DNA of 53,223 bases from Pseudomonadota bacterium. GTDB lineage: Bacteria > Pseudomonadota > Gammaproteobacteria > Pseudomonadales > Oleiphilaceae. Location: the NCBI GenBank assembly GCA_002747395.1, contig PDPE01000047.1:1-53223 (forward strand), in the 5' to 3' direction. The notes beneath the pieces were generated by a model. It had not been told where the DNA came from. It did no database searches and worked only from the letters and a program-made list of their open reading frames with translations. Below are positions 19,954 through 29,376 of the stretch, piece after piece. The position numbers and the translations under genes were made by a program. Position 1 is the stretch's first letter. Every line of letters begins with the position of its first letter.

Positions 19954-20424
19954 TTATGGTATTGGCGATAAACACGGGTCGGCCCGGCGGTCAAGTTGTT
20001 TTATGGCGGCATCCAGGGCCAAAAAGTAGCCTTGAGAGCCCAGCCCTATAATGATACCGCGAGCAATATCTGAAAAGTACGAATGATGTCGAAAAGGTTC
20101 ACGGGCATGCACATTGGAAAGGTGCACTTCGATAAACGGGATATCGACAGCGAGCAATGCGTCTCTCAGGGCAATGCTGGTATGGGTGAATGCGGCGGGA
20201 TTGATAATAATAAAGTCAACGCCCTCCAGTCGTGCATCCTGTATTCGTTCGATCAGTTCGTATTCAGCGTTACTTTGGATAAACAGCAAGTGGTGCCCTG
20301 AATCAGATGCTTTTTGAGCCAGGGCGTTGTTGATGTCGGCCAGAGTCTCATGGCCGTACTTGTCCGGCTCACGGCTTCCCAGCAAGTTCAGGTTGGGGCC
20401 GTTTATCATTAAAATGGTAGCCAT
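19954..20424 (-). CDS. aroQ: 3-dehydroquinate dehydratase, type II
   Basis: A 156-residue enzyme of the shikimate pathway. The start ATG at 20424 begins [20 protein letters not shown], the family start; AGGAAGG lies 11 bases upstream. The active-site text is present: catalytic Tyr in DKYGHETL, Asn in [11 protein letters not shown], and His in [15 protein letters not shown]. The last dozen residues beyond AIKQL are an unconserved tail. It should be followed by accB and accC but is followed by prmA. Confidence 0.96.
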   Translation of the reverse strand: MATILMINGPNLNLLGSREPDKYGHETLADINNALAQKASDSGHHLLFIQSNAEYELIERIQDARLEGVDFIIINPAAFTHTSIALRDALLAVDIPFIEVHLSNVHAREPFRHHSYFSDIARGIIIGLGSQGYFLALDAAIKQLDRRADPCLSPIP

Positions 20425-20874
20425 GAATAAAGTGTCCTTCCTTTGCAATTGATCGCGTCAGTCTCTGTCTGATTGCGGTTTTTTTACAGTTTTATACTTG
20501 CCGGTGCTTTCTATATTTTCGTCATTTCGACGGTGCTTTCTATCTATATTCCTGTATTCGTCGGTACGTTCCATTGTTGCCAGGGGGAAGGTATTTATGG
20601 TCGATCAGCAATACCTTGAGTGTTGCCTTTTATAAAAAACAATTATCCTCTAAAATCAGGCGAATAAGGCTTACAGGCAGTTGCCACGCCAGGACTTTGT
20701 CACAGTTTGAGTTGTTAACTATAGCTGTTTGATGTCAGACTGTGCAATCTGGTTTCAATTATTACTCCAAAAAAACAGTAAAGTGGCAGTCCCGGTGTTT
20801 CTTGCAGTTTTATGTGGCCTGCCTGTTATCGGTTTTGGATAAACCTGTTGAAAAACAATAGACGGACTCACCTG
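20425..20874. other. Intergenic region between aroQ and lapD-like gene
   Basis: This divergent 450-base gap should hold both promoters. It contains a direct repeat CGGTGCTTTCTAT at 20502-20514 and 20531-20543 (period 29). I see no gene; no accB or accC remnant is recognisable here. Confidence 0.5.
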
Positions 20875-22878
20875 ATGACTGGTTCCACAAGCCGCGCCAA
20901 GCGATCCGGATCGTTAAAAAGTATGCTGGTTATGTCGGTTGGCGGTTTACTGGTGATGTTGACTGCGGGCAACTTTGTGTTGAACGCGGTGAGTGCAAAA
21001 CACCATTTGCAGGGACAGCTGGAAGTCCAGGCCCAGGATGCGGCAACTGCCCTGGGTCTCTCCCTTTCAAGCGTGTTTGAGAAAGGGGATGAGGTGACTG
21101 CCAGTTCTGTGATTGATGCCCTGTTTGATCGTGGATACTATGATCAGGTGGTTCTCTGGAACACCAGTGGCGAAGCCTGGGTCGTACGACAGGCAAAACT
21201 GGCGGAGGCAGGCACGGTTCCCGGCTGGTTTCGTCGGCTTGTCAAGCTGGAGGCGCCGCTTGCTTCTGCTGATGTTGTCAAGGGTTGGAATCAATTGGGC
21301 AGGGTCTCGTTGAAGGTAAATCCGGGGGCATCGTATGAGCGACTGTGGCGTTCGATGTTGACTGAACTGGCCTGGTTCGGGTTTGTTTTTATTCTGGCGA
21401 TGCTTGCATTGCTGGCCATTGTCTCGTCAGCGCTTCGGCCGATCAAGAGTATGGTCGGGCTTGCCGATGCCGTAGTGAAGCGGGATTTTTCGATACGAGC
21501 GGAAGAAAAAGGAGCCAGTGAACTGGTTCGTGTCTCGAAAAGTATGAACCTGATGGCAGACCGCTTGCAGTTGATTTTCGGGGAGCAGCTGGAGCAAATT
21601 GAACTTTTGCGCTCCGAAGTGCATTTTGATCCGGTGACCGGGCTGCTAAATCGGGCAGAGTTTGATCGTCGATTGACGGCAGAGCTGGATTCCCGGGATG
21701 CTGTTCAGGAAGGCAATCTGATCATTTTTCAGATTCGTGAATTTGACGGGTATAACAATCAGTTTGGCCGGGACAGGGGGGATAGGCTTCTGTGTGCTGT
21801 TACCGGATTGATCGTCGAGCAGGGCAAGGCGATTGACGGAGCCTTTATTGGCCGGAGAGCCGGGGCCGACTTTGTCATCTATTTGCCTGGTCTGACTGAT
21901 GATAAGGCCGAAAGCATCGCCGACGCTGTGATTCGAAGTGTCAGTTCATTGCGGGCTGTAAAGGAGTGGTGCCGGGAGGATATTGTCCATGCCGGAGTTG
22001 CTGCTGCGTTCGGGCATTGTGCCAGTGTGTTGTTGTCGAACGCGGACCTGGCCTTGCGGAAAGCCCAGAATGAACGTCGAAACGGCTGGCAAAGATATAC
22101 CGATATTGCAGGTGAGTCTGTTAACGGTGGTGCCAGGCAGAGCGGTGAATGGCGAGACATGATATGTAATGCCTTGCGATCCTCCGGGGTGTCCTTGCAT
22201 TTTCAACCGGTTTTTTTGGCTGGCGATGAGCCGGTTCTCTATTATAAATCACTGGCCAGATTAACCAGTCAGTCAGAAGAAGTCAGCGCGGGACTGTTTA
22301 TGCCAATGGTTGAGCGATTTGGCATGTTGCCGGAGCTTGACAAACAGGTGATATCGCTTGCGGTCAGGGAGCTGGATGAGTCGCTTCATTACGGAGCGAA
22401 ACTCGGAGTATCCATCAGTACCGAGTCAGCGCTGGAAAACGGATTTGCCCGGTGGGTGCAGTCTTTTTTTTCGGCTCATCCCGCTGCGGCACATTGTTTG
22501 GTGCTGGAACTGCCGGAATACATAGTACAACGAAACCCGGTCACCTTTTCCGAGTGGTTTGAACGGTCAAGGTTGTCGGGGTTCACGGTAGTGGTGGACA
22601 AGTTCGGGCGGTCTGCATTGCCGTTCTCCTATTTGAAGAAATATCCGGTCAAGTGGCTCAAGATAGATCGTCATTATCTTGAAGGGGTGGAAAGCAACAG
22701 AGAAAACAGGTTTTATATCCAGTCTGTCATACAAATCGCACACAGTCTGGACATAAAAGTGATTGCGTTCGGTGTTGAGCATCGAACCGAATGGCAGTTG
22801 TTAAAAGAGTTGGGAGTGGATGCCGGTGCCGGATTTGGCTTGCAGAAGCCATTGTCGAGTATCGCATTTTCCCGGTAA
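20875..22878 (+). CDS. lapD: LapD-like c-di-GMP receptor (HAMP-GGDEF-EAL, degenerate)
   Basis: A 667-residue inner-membrane protein. I prefer the ATG at 20875 (MTGSTSRAKR), with GGA nearby, over one 63 bases upstream. Order: membrane helix about 20-42, periplasmic sensor to about 170, second helix about 175-200, HAMP about 200-255, GGDEF about 265-430, EAL about 445-665. Both catalytic domains are broken as in LapD: GGDEF reads RRAGADF, EAL reads KSL, and the DDFG loop reads DKFG. LapD binds c-di-GMP and then holds the periplasmic protease LapG away from a large adhesin. Neither lapG nor the adhesin is in this window. Confidence 0.8.
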   Translation: MTGSTSRAKRSGSLKSMLVMSVGGLLVMLTAGNFVLNAVSAKHHLQGQLEVQAQDAATALGLSLSSVFEKGDEVTASSVIDALFDRGYYDQVVLWNTSGEAWVVRQAKLAEAGTVPGWFRRLVKLEAPLASADVVKGWNQLGRVSLKVNPGASYERLWRSMLTELAWFGFVFILAMLALLAIVSSALRPIKSMVGLADAVVKRDFSIRAEEKGASELVRVSKSMNLMADRLQLIFGEQLEQIELLRSEVHFDPVTGLLNRAEFDRRLTAELDSRDAVQEGNLIIFQIREFDGYNNQFGRDRGDRLLCAVTGLIVEQGKAIDGAFIGRRAGADFVIYLPGLTDDKAESIADAVIRSVSSLRAVKEWCREDIVHAGVAAAFGHCASVLLSNADLALRKAQNERRNGWQRYTDIAGESVNGGARQSGEWRDMICNALRSSGVSLHFQPVFLAGDEPVLYYKSLARLTSQSEEVSAGLFMPMVERFGMLPELDKQVISLAVRELDESLHYGAKLGVSISTESALENGFARWVQSFFSAHPAAAHCLVLELPEYIVQRNPVTFSEWFERSRLSGFTVVVDKFGRSALPFSYLKKYPVKWLKIDRHYLEGVESNRENRFYIQSVIQIAHSLDIKVIAFGVEHRTEWQLLKELGVDAGAGFGLQKPLSSIAFSR

Positions 22879-22883
22879 ACAGG

Positions 22884-22919
22884 AGAGTTTAAAGGTGGAT
22901 AAGAGTGTAAAGGTGAATA
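22884..22919. repeat. 18-bp tandem repeat carrying the DUF2333 gene RBS
   Basis: Two units, 22884-22901 and 22902-22919, match at 16 of 18 bases; each contains TAAAGGTG, the probable Shine-Dalgarno sequence. The second unit ends one base before the start codon of the next gene. Confidence 0.8.
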
Positions 22920-22920
22920 T

Positions 22921-23973
22921 ATGTCATCAAACCTTTTTGTAGAATTTTGTAAGGATCGTTGGGAAGATATTCAGGACTATCTCGGAGGTGGCGTTTTGCC
23001 AAAAATAGCTGGTGTTGTGCTGGGAGTTTATTTACTGGTCGCGGTTTTATTGGGCATGATCTGGAGTTGCCCTCCAGGTTTGTTTTCGGTAACCGAAATT
23101 CAACAAAATGCCTCGCAGGAAACCGGCTCGGAAAATACCGTGGGCGTGGCGACTACGGCTACTCTGGTGCATATTGCCGATGAGTTGTTGAACAAAAACG
23201 GTGGTTTTGTCAGTAACGATGTTTTCCCTCCCGGAATCTGGCTGGATAACATCAAGTTTTGGGAATATGGTGTGTTGATTCAGGTGAGGGATTTGGCCAG
23301 AGCGCTACGCCAGGATATCAGTCGATCCCAGAGCCAATCTGTCGAGGATAAGGATCTTAAGGTGGCCGAGCCCCAGTTCAATTTTGATAATAAAAGCTGG
23401 GCGATTCCTGCTACCGAACGGGAGTACCGGCGAGGGATCAAAGCCCTCAAGAGTTATTTGAAGCGCCTGGCCGACCGCCGGCAACCCGATGCCCAGTTTT
23501 ATGCTCGTGCAGATAATCTGAGTAACTGGTTGCAAAATGTGGAAACCCGCCTGGGCAGTTTGTCTCAACGCTTGAGTGAAAGTGTCGGCAAGAGGAAGTG
23601 GGATACTTCATTGGCTGGTGATTCGAGTGCGCAGCAGTCGACGGAGACGGCGGAAGTCGAGGACCACAAAACTCCCTGGCTGCAAATTGATGATGTGTTT
23701 TATGAGGCTCGTGGAACAGCGTGGGCGTTGATACACATTATGAAAGCGATCGAGATAGACTTTCAGTCGGTATTGGAAGATAAAAATGCGCTGGTGAGCT
23801 TGCGGCAGATTATTGTTGAGCTGGAAGGTACTCAGGAAAGTATTTGGAGTCCAATGGTGCTGAACGGGAGTGGTTTCGGCTTCCTGGCAAACCATTCGCT
23901 GACAATGTCGTCCTATCTGTCCAGAGTGAATGCCGCGATTATTGATCTGAGAAACCTGTTACAGCAGGGGTGA
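22921..23973 (+). CDS. DUF2333 family protein
   Basis: A 350-residue protein of unknown function with one membrane segment near residues 28-48 (IAGVVLGVYLLVAVLLGMIW) and a long periplasmic part that starts with the family-type text LVHIADELLNKNGGFVSNDV and PPGIWLDN. The 43-base gap and repeat-duplicated RBS suggest cotranscription with the lapD-like gene. No catalytic motif is seen. Confidence 0.85.
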   Translation: MSSNLFVEFCKDRWEDIQDYLGGGVLPKIAGVVLGVYLLVAVLLGMIWSCPPGLFSVTEIQQNASQETGSENTVGVATTATLVHIADELLNKNGGFVSNDVFPPGIWLDNIKFWEYGVLIQVRDLARALRQDISRSQSQSVEDKDLKVAEPQFNFDNKSWAIPATEREYRRGIKALKSYLKRLADRRQPDAQFYARADNLSNWLQNVETRLGSLSQRLSESVGKRKWDTSLAGDSSAQQSTETAEVEDHKTPWLQIDDVFYEARGTAWALIHIMKAIEIDFQSVLEDKNALVSLRQIIVELEGTQESIWSPMVLNGSGFGFLANHSLTMSSYLSRVNAAIIDLRNLLQQG

Positions 23974-24179
23974 ATGCGTTGGCAGTGAGTGATGGCCGCC
24001 GGTAATCGGGTTGGCCGTCACGGCTTGATGGAAGACAGAATCAGTGGTAGCAGATAAAATGGATGCGCCCCACCTGACTGGTCAGGCGCAACTGTCTTTT
24101 CCCTGTGTTTCTTCGTATCTGCCCACGCAGGCTTGTGCCGGGTGGGCAGGTGGCGATACTTCTTTTTTATCGGTTTTTC

Positions 24180-24722
24180 CTAGTCGTTTTGGTGTTCTTT
24201 GTCATACGCTGCTATTGAGTCAATGATGTAGCGGTGTGCTTCATTCGAACTGCCCCATTCACGTACCTTTACCCATTTACCGTTTTCCAGCTCTTTGTAG
24301 TTTTCGAAGAAGTGTTTGATCTGGGATACCAGCAATTCGGGAAGGTCTTCCACTTCAAGTATGTTGTGATAGAGTATTGTCAGTTTGTCGTGTGGCACAC
24401 AGATCAATTTGGCATCATCGCCTTCTTCGTCTTCCATATGCAGTACGCCTACGGGGCGGCTGCGTACGATGGTGCCGGGCGCAACCGGGTAAGGTGTCAC
24501 AATCAGCACGTCAAGCGGGTCGCCATCATCGGCCAGTGTGTGAGGGATGAACCCGTAGTTGGCCGGGTAGAACATGGGGGTGGCCATGAATCGGTCGACC
24601 AGTACCGCACCCATTTTCTTGTCGATTTCGTATTTGATCGGGTTACTGTTAGCCGGGATTTCTACTGCTACGTTAACATCATCGGGCGGGTTACTTCCGG
24701 CTTCTATATTATCAAAAATCAT
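24180..24722 (-). CDS. ppa: Inorganic pyrophosphatase, family I
   Basis: A 180-residue soluble enzyme that hydrolyses pyrophosphate. The family signature DGDPLDVLI is near residue 66, preceded by [15 protein letters not shown]; metal ligands and the C-terminal [10 protein letters not shown] match the E. coli type. Full length. A GC-rich stem (GCCCAC...GTGGGC, near 24120-24145) just beyond the stop may help termination, shared with the opposite DUF2333 gene. Confidence 0.97.
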   Translation of the reverse strand: MIFDNIEAGSNPPDDVNVAVEIPANSNPIKYEIDKKMGAVLVDRFMATPMFYPANYGFIPHTLADDGDPLDVLIVTPYPVAPGTIVRSRPVGVLHMEDEEGDDAKLICVPHDKLTILYHNILEVEDLPELLVSQIKHFFENYKELENGKWVKVREWGSSNEAHRYIIDSIAAYDKEHQND

Positions 24723-24909
24723 CGTGGACTCATTCTCGTATTGGATTATTTTGCCGCTTTGATCAGCGGCGCTTGCAACTCGTGAACGGATTATAATCTG
24801 TTCTGCCCCCTAAACCAACAGGACTTATGGTTGAATCGATATTCTGTCATTCCTGCCCAGAGCCGGCCGATCAGGCTGGCTTGAGACACAGGTGGCAGCC
24901 AGCGCCAGG

Positions 24910-25584
24910 TTACCTGGCTGTTATTGTTTTGACTCCGCTTTCGGTGCCCAGCAACAGTATGTTTGCCGGAGCCCGGGCAAACAGGCCATTGGTGACTACC
25001 CCGGTAATCTGGTTGATCCTGGCTTCCAGTTCTGCGGGTGTGGAAATGGTCATGTTGAACACATCCAGAATGATATTTCCATTGTCTGTCGTGTAGTTTT
25101 CCCGGTAGACAGGGTCACCGCCCAGTTTTACCAATTCTCTCGCCACATAGCTTCGGGCCATCGGGATCACTTCTACAGGAAGCGGGAAAGTACCAAGAAT
25201 ATCAACCATCTTTGATTCATCTGCTATACAGACAAACTCTTTGGCCACTGCAGCTACGATCTTTTCCCTGGTGAGCGCCCCCCCGCCTCCCTTGATCAAT
25301 TCCAGGCGCTCATTGGTTTCGTCTGCGCCGTCAATATAGTAGTGGAGGCTGGAGACGGCATTGAGGTCGTAAACAGGAATCCCCTGGGCGCGCAGCCCTT
25401 CCGCTGTCCGCTCGGAGCTTGCTACCGCGCCATCAAACAGGTTTTTGATTTGCCCGAGGTAGCGGATAAAAAAATCCGCTGTAGATCCGGTACCCACACC
25501 AACAACGGAGTCGTCATCCAGGTGGGGCTTTATATAGTCTGCGGCGGCTTTGGCGACACTTTGCTTTAGTTGATCCTGGTTCAT
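24910..25584 (-). CDS. rpiA: Ribose-5-phosphate isomerase A
   Basis: A 224-residue enzyme of the pentose phosphate pathway. Family text: [13 protein letters not shown] near residue 26, the active-site DGADE near residue 80, and [14 protein letters not shown] near residue 93. Full length. Divergent from ilvA, the same arrangement as in Pseudomonas. Confidence 0.98.
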   Translation of the reverse strand: MNQDQLKQSVAKAAADYIKPHLDDDSVVGVGTGSTADFFIRYLGQIKNLFDGAVASSERTAEGLRAQGIPVYDLNAVSSLHYYIDGADETNERLELIKGGGGALTREKIVAAVAKEFVCIADESKMVDILGTFPLPVEVIPMARSYVARELVKLGGDPVYRENYTTDNGNIILDVFNMTISTPAELEARINQITGVVTNGLFARAPANILLLGTESGVKTITAR

Positions 25585-25859
25585 GTGTGCTCCGTTTGTC
25601 TCACGGGGTTCGATTGAGAGGTTTTAAATGGTTCTTAAAGAGCGGTTCCTGAGGAGTGATTTCCAACCAGGGGCTCTGAAAGAGTCTTGTATGATAACAA
25701 AAGTCTGGTCGATGTTCGCTATTGATTCGAATTGGCTGGTTTTAACTGATCATTTGCACTAGCATAGCCGCACCGGTCAGGGTGGCGTCACAACTCACCC
25801 TTTGTTGTTATTTGAATGTCGGGGTTCCCCCTCCTGTTTTTTGTTTTAAGGTTGTTGTA

Positions 25860-27389
25860 ATGCCTCTGAAGTATATAAAAAAAATTCTCGAAGCGCGTGT
25901 TTATGATGTAGCCATAGAAACGCCCATTACTCACGCCAGATCACTGTCCAGGCGTTGCAATAATACAGTGTTGCTCAAGAGAGAGGATTTGCAGCCGGTG
26001 TTTTCTTTCAAGATTAGAGGGGCATACAACAAAATTGCCCGCCTTTCTGATGAGGAAAAGAGTCGTGGCATTATTTGTGCCTCGGCCGGAAATCACGCCC
26101 AGGGAGTTGCCCTGGCCGCGCATTATTTGGGGATAAAGGCCACCATAGTGATGCCGAAGACGACGCCCGAAATAAAGGTTCGCTCAGTGCGCAGCAATGG
26201 TGCCAAAGTGGTACTGAAAGGGGATGCGTTTGACGAAGCGCTTGCCCATTGTCTGCAGCTTGTTGACGATAAGGGTTTGACCTACGTGCCGCCCTATGAC
26301 GACGAAGATGTCATTGCCGGTCAGGGCACTATTGCCATGGAGATGTTAAGGCAGCATACCTCGGATCTGGAAGCTGTATTTGTGCCCGTCGGAGGCGGTG
26401 GTTTGATCGCCGGAGTCGCTGCTTACATCAAATATTTAAGACCTGAAATTAAAGTGATTGGTGTGGAGTCCGATGAGTCAGCCTGCTTGTTCGAGGCACT
26501 AAAAGCCAGAAAGCGGGTTGTGCTCGATCAAGTAGGCATATTTGCAGATGGTGTGGCAGTGAAGCAGATTGGCAAGCGACCGTGGGATATTGCCAGACAA
26601 AGCGTTGATGAGGTCATCACGGTGACGACAGATGAAATCTGTGCCGGAATCAAAGATGTATTTGGTGATACCCGTTCCATTGCGGAACCTGCTGGTGCGT
26701 TGTCTGTAGCAGGTTTAAAGAAGTATGTGGAAAGGGAAGGGATTGCCAATCGAAATCTGATGGCAATTGTCAGCGGTGCAAATATGAATTTTGACCGTTT
26801 GCGCTATATCTCTGAAAGAACTGAAATTGGCGAAAAGCGGGAAGCAATTCTCGCCGTGACCTTGCAGGAGAAGCCGGGAAGTTTCAAGCGCTTTATCAAA
26901 GCACTGCACAAACGAAATATCACGGAGTTCAACTATCGTTATTCGGGCGATAGCGAAGCGCGGATTTTTGTTGGTGTACAGATTTCCGAAGGAGGGGGAG
27001 AGAGAGCGGAATTGTTGTCAGCCCTTGCTCTGGACGGGTACCCCGCCATTGATTTGACGGACAGCGAAATGGCAAAAAATCATATCAGGCACATGGTGGG
27101 CGGGCATGCGGCCGGTGTCAACAATGAAAAAGTGTATCGTTTCGAGTTTCCGGAGCGGCCGGGTGCGCTAATGAAGTTTCTGATGTCACTGGGTACGCGC
27201 TGGAATATATCAATGTTTCACTATCGAAATCATGGTGCGGCCTATAGTCGGGTACTGATGGGTGTTCAGGTGGATGATAATGATCTGGATCAGTTTCAGG
27301 GGATGCTGGATAACGTGGGTTTTCGTTACTGGAATGAGTCGGATAACGAGGCCTACCGTCTGTTTCTGGGAAATGGCGCTTCGGATTGA
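25860..27389 (+). CDS. ilvA: Threonine ammonia-lyase, biosynthetic
   Basis: A 509-residue PLP enzyme that deaminates threonine for isoleucine synthesis. I chose the ATG at 25860 (MPLKYIKKILEARVYDVA), the usual family start; an earlier start at 25782 adds 26 unlikely residues. The PLP lysine is in SFKIRGAYNK, the phosphate loop is GGGGLIAG, and two ACT-like regulatory domains fill the end (EKPGSFKRFIK and ERPGALMKFL). Length and two regulatory repeats mark the isoleucine-inhibited biosynthetic form. Confidence 0.96.
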   Translation: MPLKYIKKILEARVYDVAIETPITHARSLSRRCNNTVLLKREDLQPVFSFKIRGAYNKIARLSDEEKSRGIICASAGNHAQGVALAAHYLGIKATIVMPKTTPEIKVRSVRSNGAKVVLKGDAFDEALAHCLQLVDDKGLTYVPPYDDEDVIAGQGTIAMEMLRQHTSDLEAVFVPVGGGGLIAGVAAYIKYLRPEIKVIGVESDESACLFEALKARKRVVLDQVGIFADGVAVKQIGKRPWDIARQSVDEVITVTTDEICAGIKDVFGDTRSIAEPAGALSVAGLKKYVEREGIANRNLMAIVSGANMNFDRLRYISERTEIGEKREAILAVTLQEKPGSFKRFIKALHKRNITEFNYRYSGDSEARIFVGVQISEGGGERAELLSALALDGYPAIDLTDSEMAKNHIRHMVGGHAAGVNNEKVYRFEFPERPGALMKFLMSLGTRWNISMFHYRNHGAAYSRVLMGVQVDDNDLDQFQGMLDNVGFRYWNESDNEAYRLFLGNGASD

Positions 27390-27413
27390 AAACTGTAGTT
27401 TGAAAACGGTAAT
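27386..27413. repeat. 14-bp tandem repeat at the ilvA stop codon
   Basis: Two units, 27386-27399 and 27400-27413, share TTGAAAAC and 12 of 14 positions. The first contains the ilvA stop codon TGA. The rest of the gap to 27699 is AT-rich and holds no other supported feature. Confidence 0.6.
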
Positions 27414-27699
27414 AAAAATAGTTGGTTGAGCCTTGCCATACTGCAATCTGTCGTCTATGTTGGCAAGTTGGTTTGTGTTTTTAATTGTAATTTTCGATAT
27501 GTTCGCTAAGCTTATGATTGATAAGCCTGAAGTAATGGGCAGGCATTGTTTTGATGGTGGCCTGCTGTTTCCCGGTGTAAGGTGTTCGGTTAATTTGAGT
27601 GTCCCGGTAGCAGGAGTGCTTCCATAACGGGTGCTTTCACTAAAGTAATGTAACTTTGTTTTGTTGTAACCTGTAAAGGTGGATTTACCAGGAGTAAAA

Positions 27700-27855
27700 A
27701 TGAAAAAAAAGCCTGACTCTATGTTGGCGTTAGTCGTAATTTTTTGCGCAGGATTGGCGATAAATGGCTTGGTTGCAATGCAATCCGAAGAAGAGCAGCC
27801 GATAGCAAATGTGGCTCATATGCAGTTGCTGGATTACAAGCAGGTAACGAATTAG
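27700..27855 (+). CDS. Small predicted membrane peptide (51 residues)
   Basis: A short open frame with an excellent Shine-Dalgarno site (AGGAG five bases before the ATG). The product starts with a basic MKKKPDS, followed by a hydrophobic segment of about 20 residues (MLALVVIFCAGLAINGLVA), then a short acidic and polar tail ending DYKQVTN. This is the layout of a single-pass or secreted micro-protein. No family recognised. It lies between ilvA and the convergent ygfA gene. Confidence 0.6.
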   Translation: MKKKPDSMLALVVIFCAGLAINGLVAMQSEEEQPIANVAHMQLLDYKQVTN

Positions 27856-27948
27856 CACGCGTTTTGAGTGTGCTGATTCGTGATGTTATGCTGCGCGTCT
27901 TCCGATCTTGCGCCAGTCAGGAGTGTCAGGCTTGTTGGTCATTGCCGG

Positions 27949-28584
27949 TCATTTGTTGCCTCCGGTCATTGTTGCCTGTTGATGGCCGGCTTTTTGGAAA
28001 AGCTCCTTTTCTGTCGCTATGTACGCCAGTGGCACGTCCCATTCTTCTGTTGGGAGTGTTTCTACTTCCTGGAATGAATGCGCCAAACCGATCAGGTTTG
28101 TGCGAAAGGGTGGTGATTGATTATTGTTGTTCAGCAGGAACCTGAAAGTGCGATCATAGTATCCGCCGCCCATACCGAGTCTTCCCCCTGATCTGTCAAA
28201 TGCAACGAGTGGTAACAGCACCATATCCAGGCTCCATGCCGGGATTCGTCGGGTCAGTTGTGCCTCGGGTTCGTGGATGCCGTATTTGTTTCTGATCAGT
28301 CGTGTCTCCGGTGTGAACGGTATAAAGTAGAGCAGGCGTTTTCCCAGCGGGTGAAGAACGGGGAGGTATACCTGTTTCCCTGTTTCCCATAAAAAACGTA
28401 CGGCGCAGACGGGATCAATTTCGCCATCATTTGCCAGATAGAGGGCAATTTTTTTGCAGTGGCGAAAGTCAGGGAGCTTGCAGAGCTGATTGCGGAGCAG
28501 GCGGGAATTCAGGCTTTGATCTCGACGGCCAAGGCTTCGCCGCCTTTTTCTCATTGCCGAGCGTAACAGTTTCTTGTCGAGCAT
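27949..28584 (-). CDS. ygfA: 5-formyltetrahydrofolate cyclo-ligase
   Basis: A 211-residue enzyme that converts 5-formyl-THF to methenyl-THF using ATP. Family features: basic start MLDKKLLRSAMRKRRR, the text VLLPLVAFDRSGGRLGMGGGYYDR near residue 130, and the region IGLAHSFQEVETLP. Downstream of 6S RNA on the same strand, the arrangement seen in many Proteobacteria (ssrS-ygfA). Confidence 0.95.
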   Translation of the reverse strand: MLDKKLLRSAMRKRRRSLGRRDQSLNSRLLRNQLCKLPDFRHCKKIALYLANDGEIDPVCAVRFLWETGKQVYLPVLHPLGKRLLYFIPFTPETRLIRNKYGIHEPEAQLTRRIPAWSLDMVLLPLVAFDRSGGRLGMGGGYYDRTFRFLLNNNNQSPPFRTNLIGLAHSFQEVETLPTEEWDVPLAYIATEKELFQKAGHQQATMTGGNK

Positions 28585-28602
28585 ATTTCAGTGAAGCATA
28601 AA

Positions 28603-28803
28603 GTGCCCCGCGGTGTCGTGATCAGGTAAGGCCTTGAACCCACTGGTTCAAGGTGGTAACCGCTGTGATACATCAGGCTTTCCCTGTTGCCTGATCTGAC
28701 AGATCAAAACAGGCAAGGGACTTGCTCACAATACCCTCTAGTGGTTACCGGGGTGTGATTATCGGCTCGAGGACATAACCGAATCTCGATCACCTCAGGG
28801 AAC
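28603..28803 (-). ncRNA. ssrS: 6S RNA
   Basis: About 200 nt on the minus strand between zapA and ygfA, the conserved location of 6S RNA. The conserved arm CCTTGAACC...GGTTCAAGG-type helix is present (GCCTTGAACCCACTGGTTCA on the plus strand near 28635), and a long closing stem can be drawn between the ends (GGTGATC near 28785 with GATCACGACACC near 28615). A TATAAT box lies just upstream at 28811-28816 (minus strand). 6S RNA imitates an open promoter and sequesters sigma-70 RNA polymerase in slow growth. Ends are approximate. Confidence 0.9.
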
Positions 28804-28879
28804 TGACTACATTATACGCCACTTCACATGAATTTCAGTTCTTTTTTACGAAAATCTACAAAATTATCCGTCTTGGGAA

Positions 28880-29173
28880 TTAACGGGTGTCAGAAAGAAA
28901 CAAGTCTATTTTTTCGTGCATTTGGGATACTGCCTCCCGTGTTTCGACACTGTCCCGAGACTTTTCAAGTAACTCGTAAGTCAGGTTCAAAGCCGCCATA
29001 ATGGCGATTTTCTCGGTGCTGAAAATACTGCCCTCGTTTTTAATCTCTCGCATCTTCTTATCAAGTTGGTGTGCCGCGTCACGAAGGCCGCCCTCTGCCT
29101 CTGGAGGGCATGCGATCAGGTAGTCTTTGTCAAGTATTTTGACTTCTACGGGGTTGGGTGAAGTGACTTTCAT
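28880..29173 (-). CDS. zapA: Cell division protein ZapA
   Basis: A 97-residue protein that bundles FtsZ filaments at midcell. The start (VTSPNPVEVKILDKDYLIACPPEAEGGLRDAA) matches the beta-hairpin domain of ZapA, followed by a long coiled-coil helix. It overlaps the upstream zapB-like gene by four bases, suggesting coupled translation, and lies upstream of ssrS. Confidence 0.92.
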   Translation of the reverse strand: MKVTSPNPVEVKILDKDYLIACPPEAEGGLRDAAHQLDKKMREIKNEGSIFSTEKIAIMAALNLTYELLEKSRDSVETREAVSQMHEKIDLFLSDTR

Positions 29174-29376
29174 TTCTGCTCCAGTGCCTTTAACCGTCCT
29201 ATCATGGCTTCTATTTTGTTTCTTGCCAGGTCATTTTTCTGCATCAGGGTTGCACGCTCGGAATTCCATTGCTCCTGTTGGCTGCGCAATGCTGCGTTGT
29301 CTTCTTTCAGTTCATTGCAATAGTGAATCAGTGCGTCTATTTTTTTTGAAAGCGAATCCAGCGTCAAATCTTCCAT
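29170..29376 (-). CDS. ZapB-like coiled-coil protein (TIGR02449-like)
   Basis: A 68-residue coiled-coil protein from the ATG at 29376 (MEDLTLDSLSKKIDALIHYC); an upstream start at 29427 would add 17 unlikely residues. The heptad-rich helix (ELKEDNAALRSQQEQWNSER, KIEAMIGRLKALE) and its place directly before zapA fit the small family of ZapB-type division proteins. No catalytic features. Confidence 0.75.
   Translation of the reverse strand: MEDLTLDSLSKKIDALIHYCNELKEDNAALRSQQEQWNSERATLMQKNDLARNKIEAMIGRLKALEQK

Noticed and set aside
27433..27627. Open frame of 64 residues after ilvA
   Set aside because: Starts at a TTG without ribosome site; hydrophobic run looks like chance in AT-rich DNA. The peptide at 27700 has far better signals.
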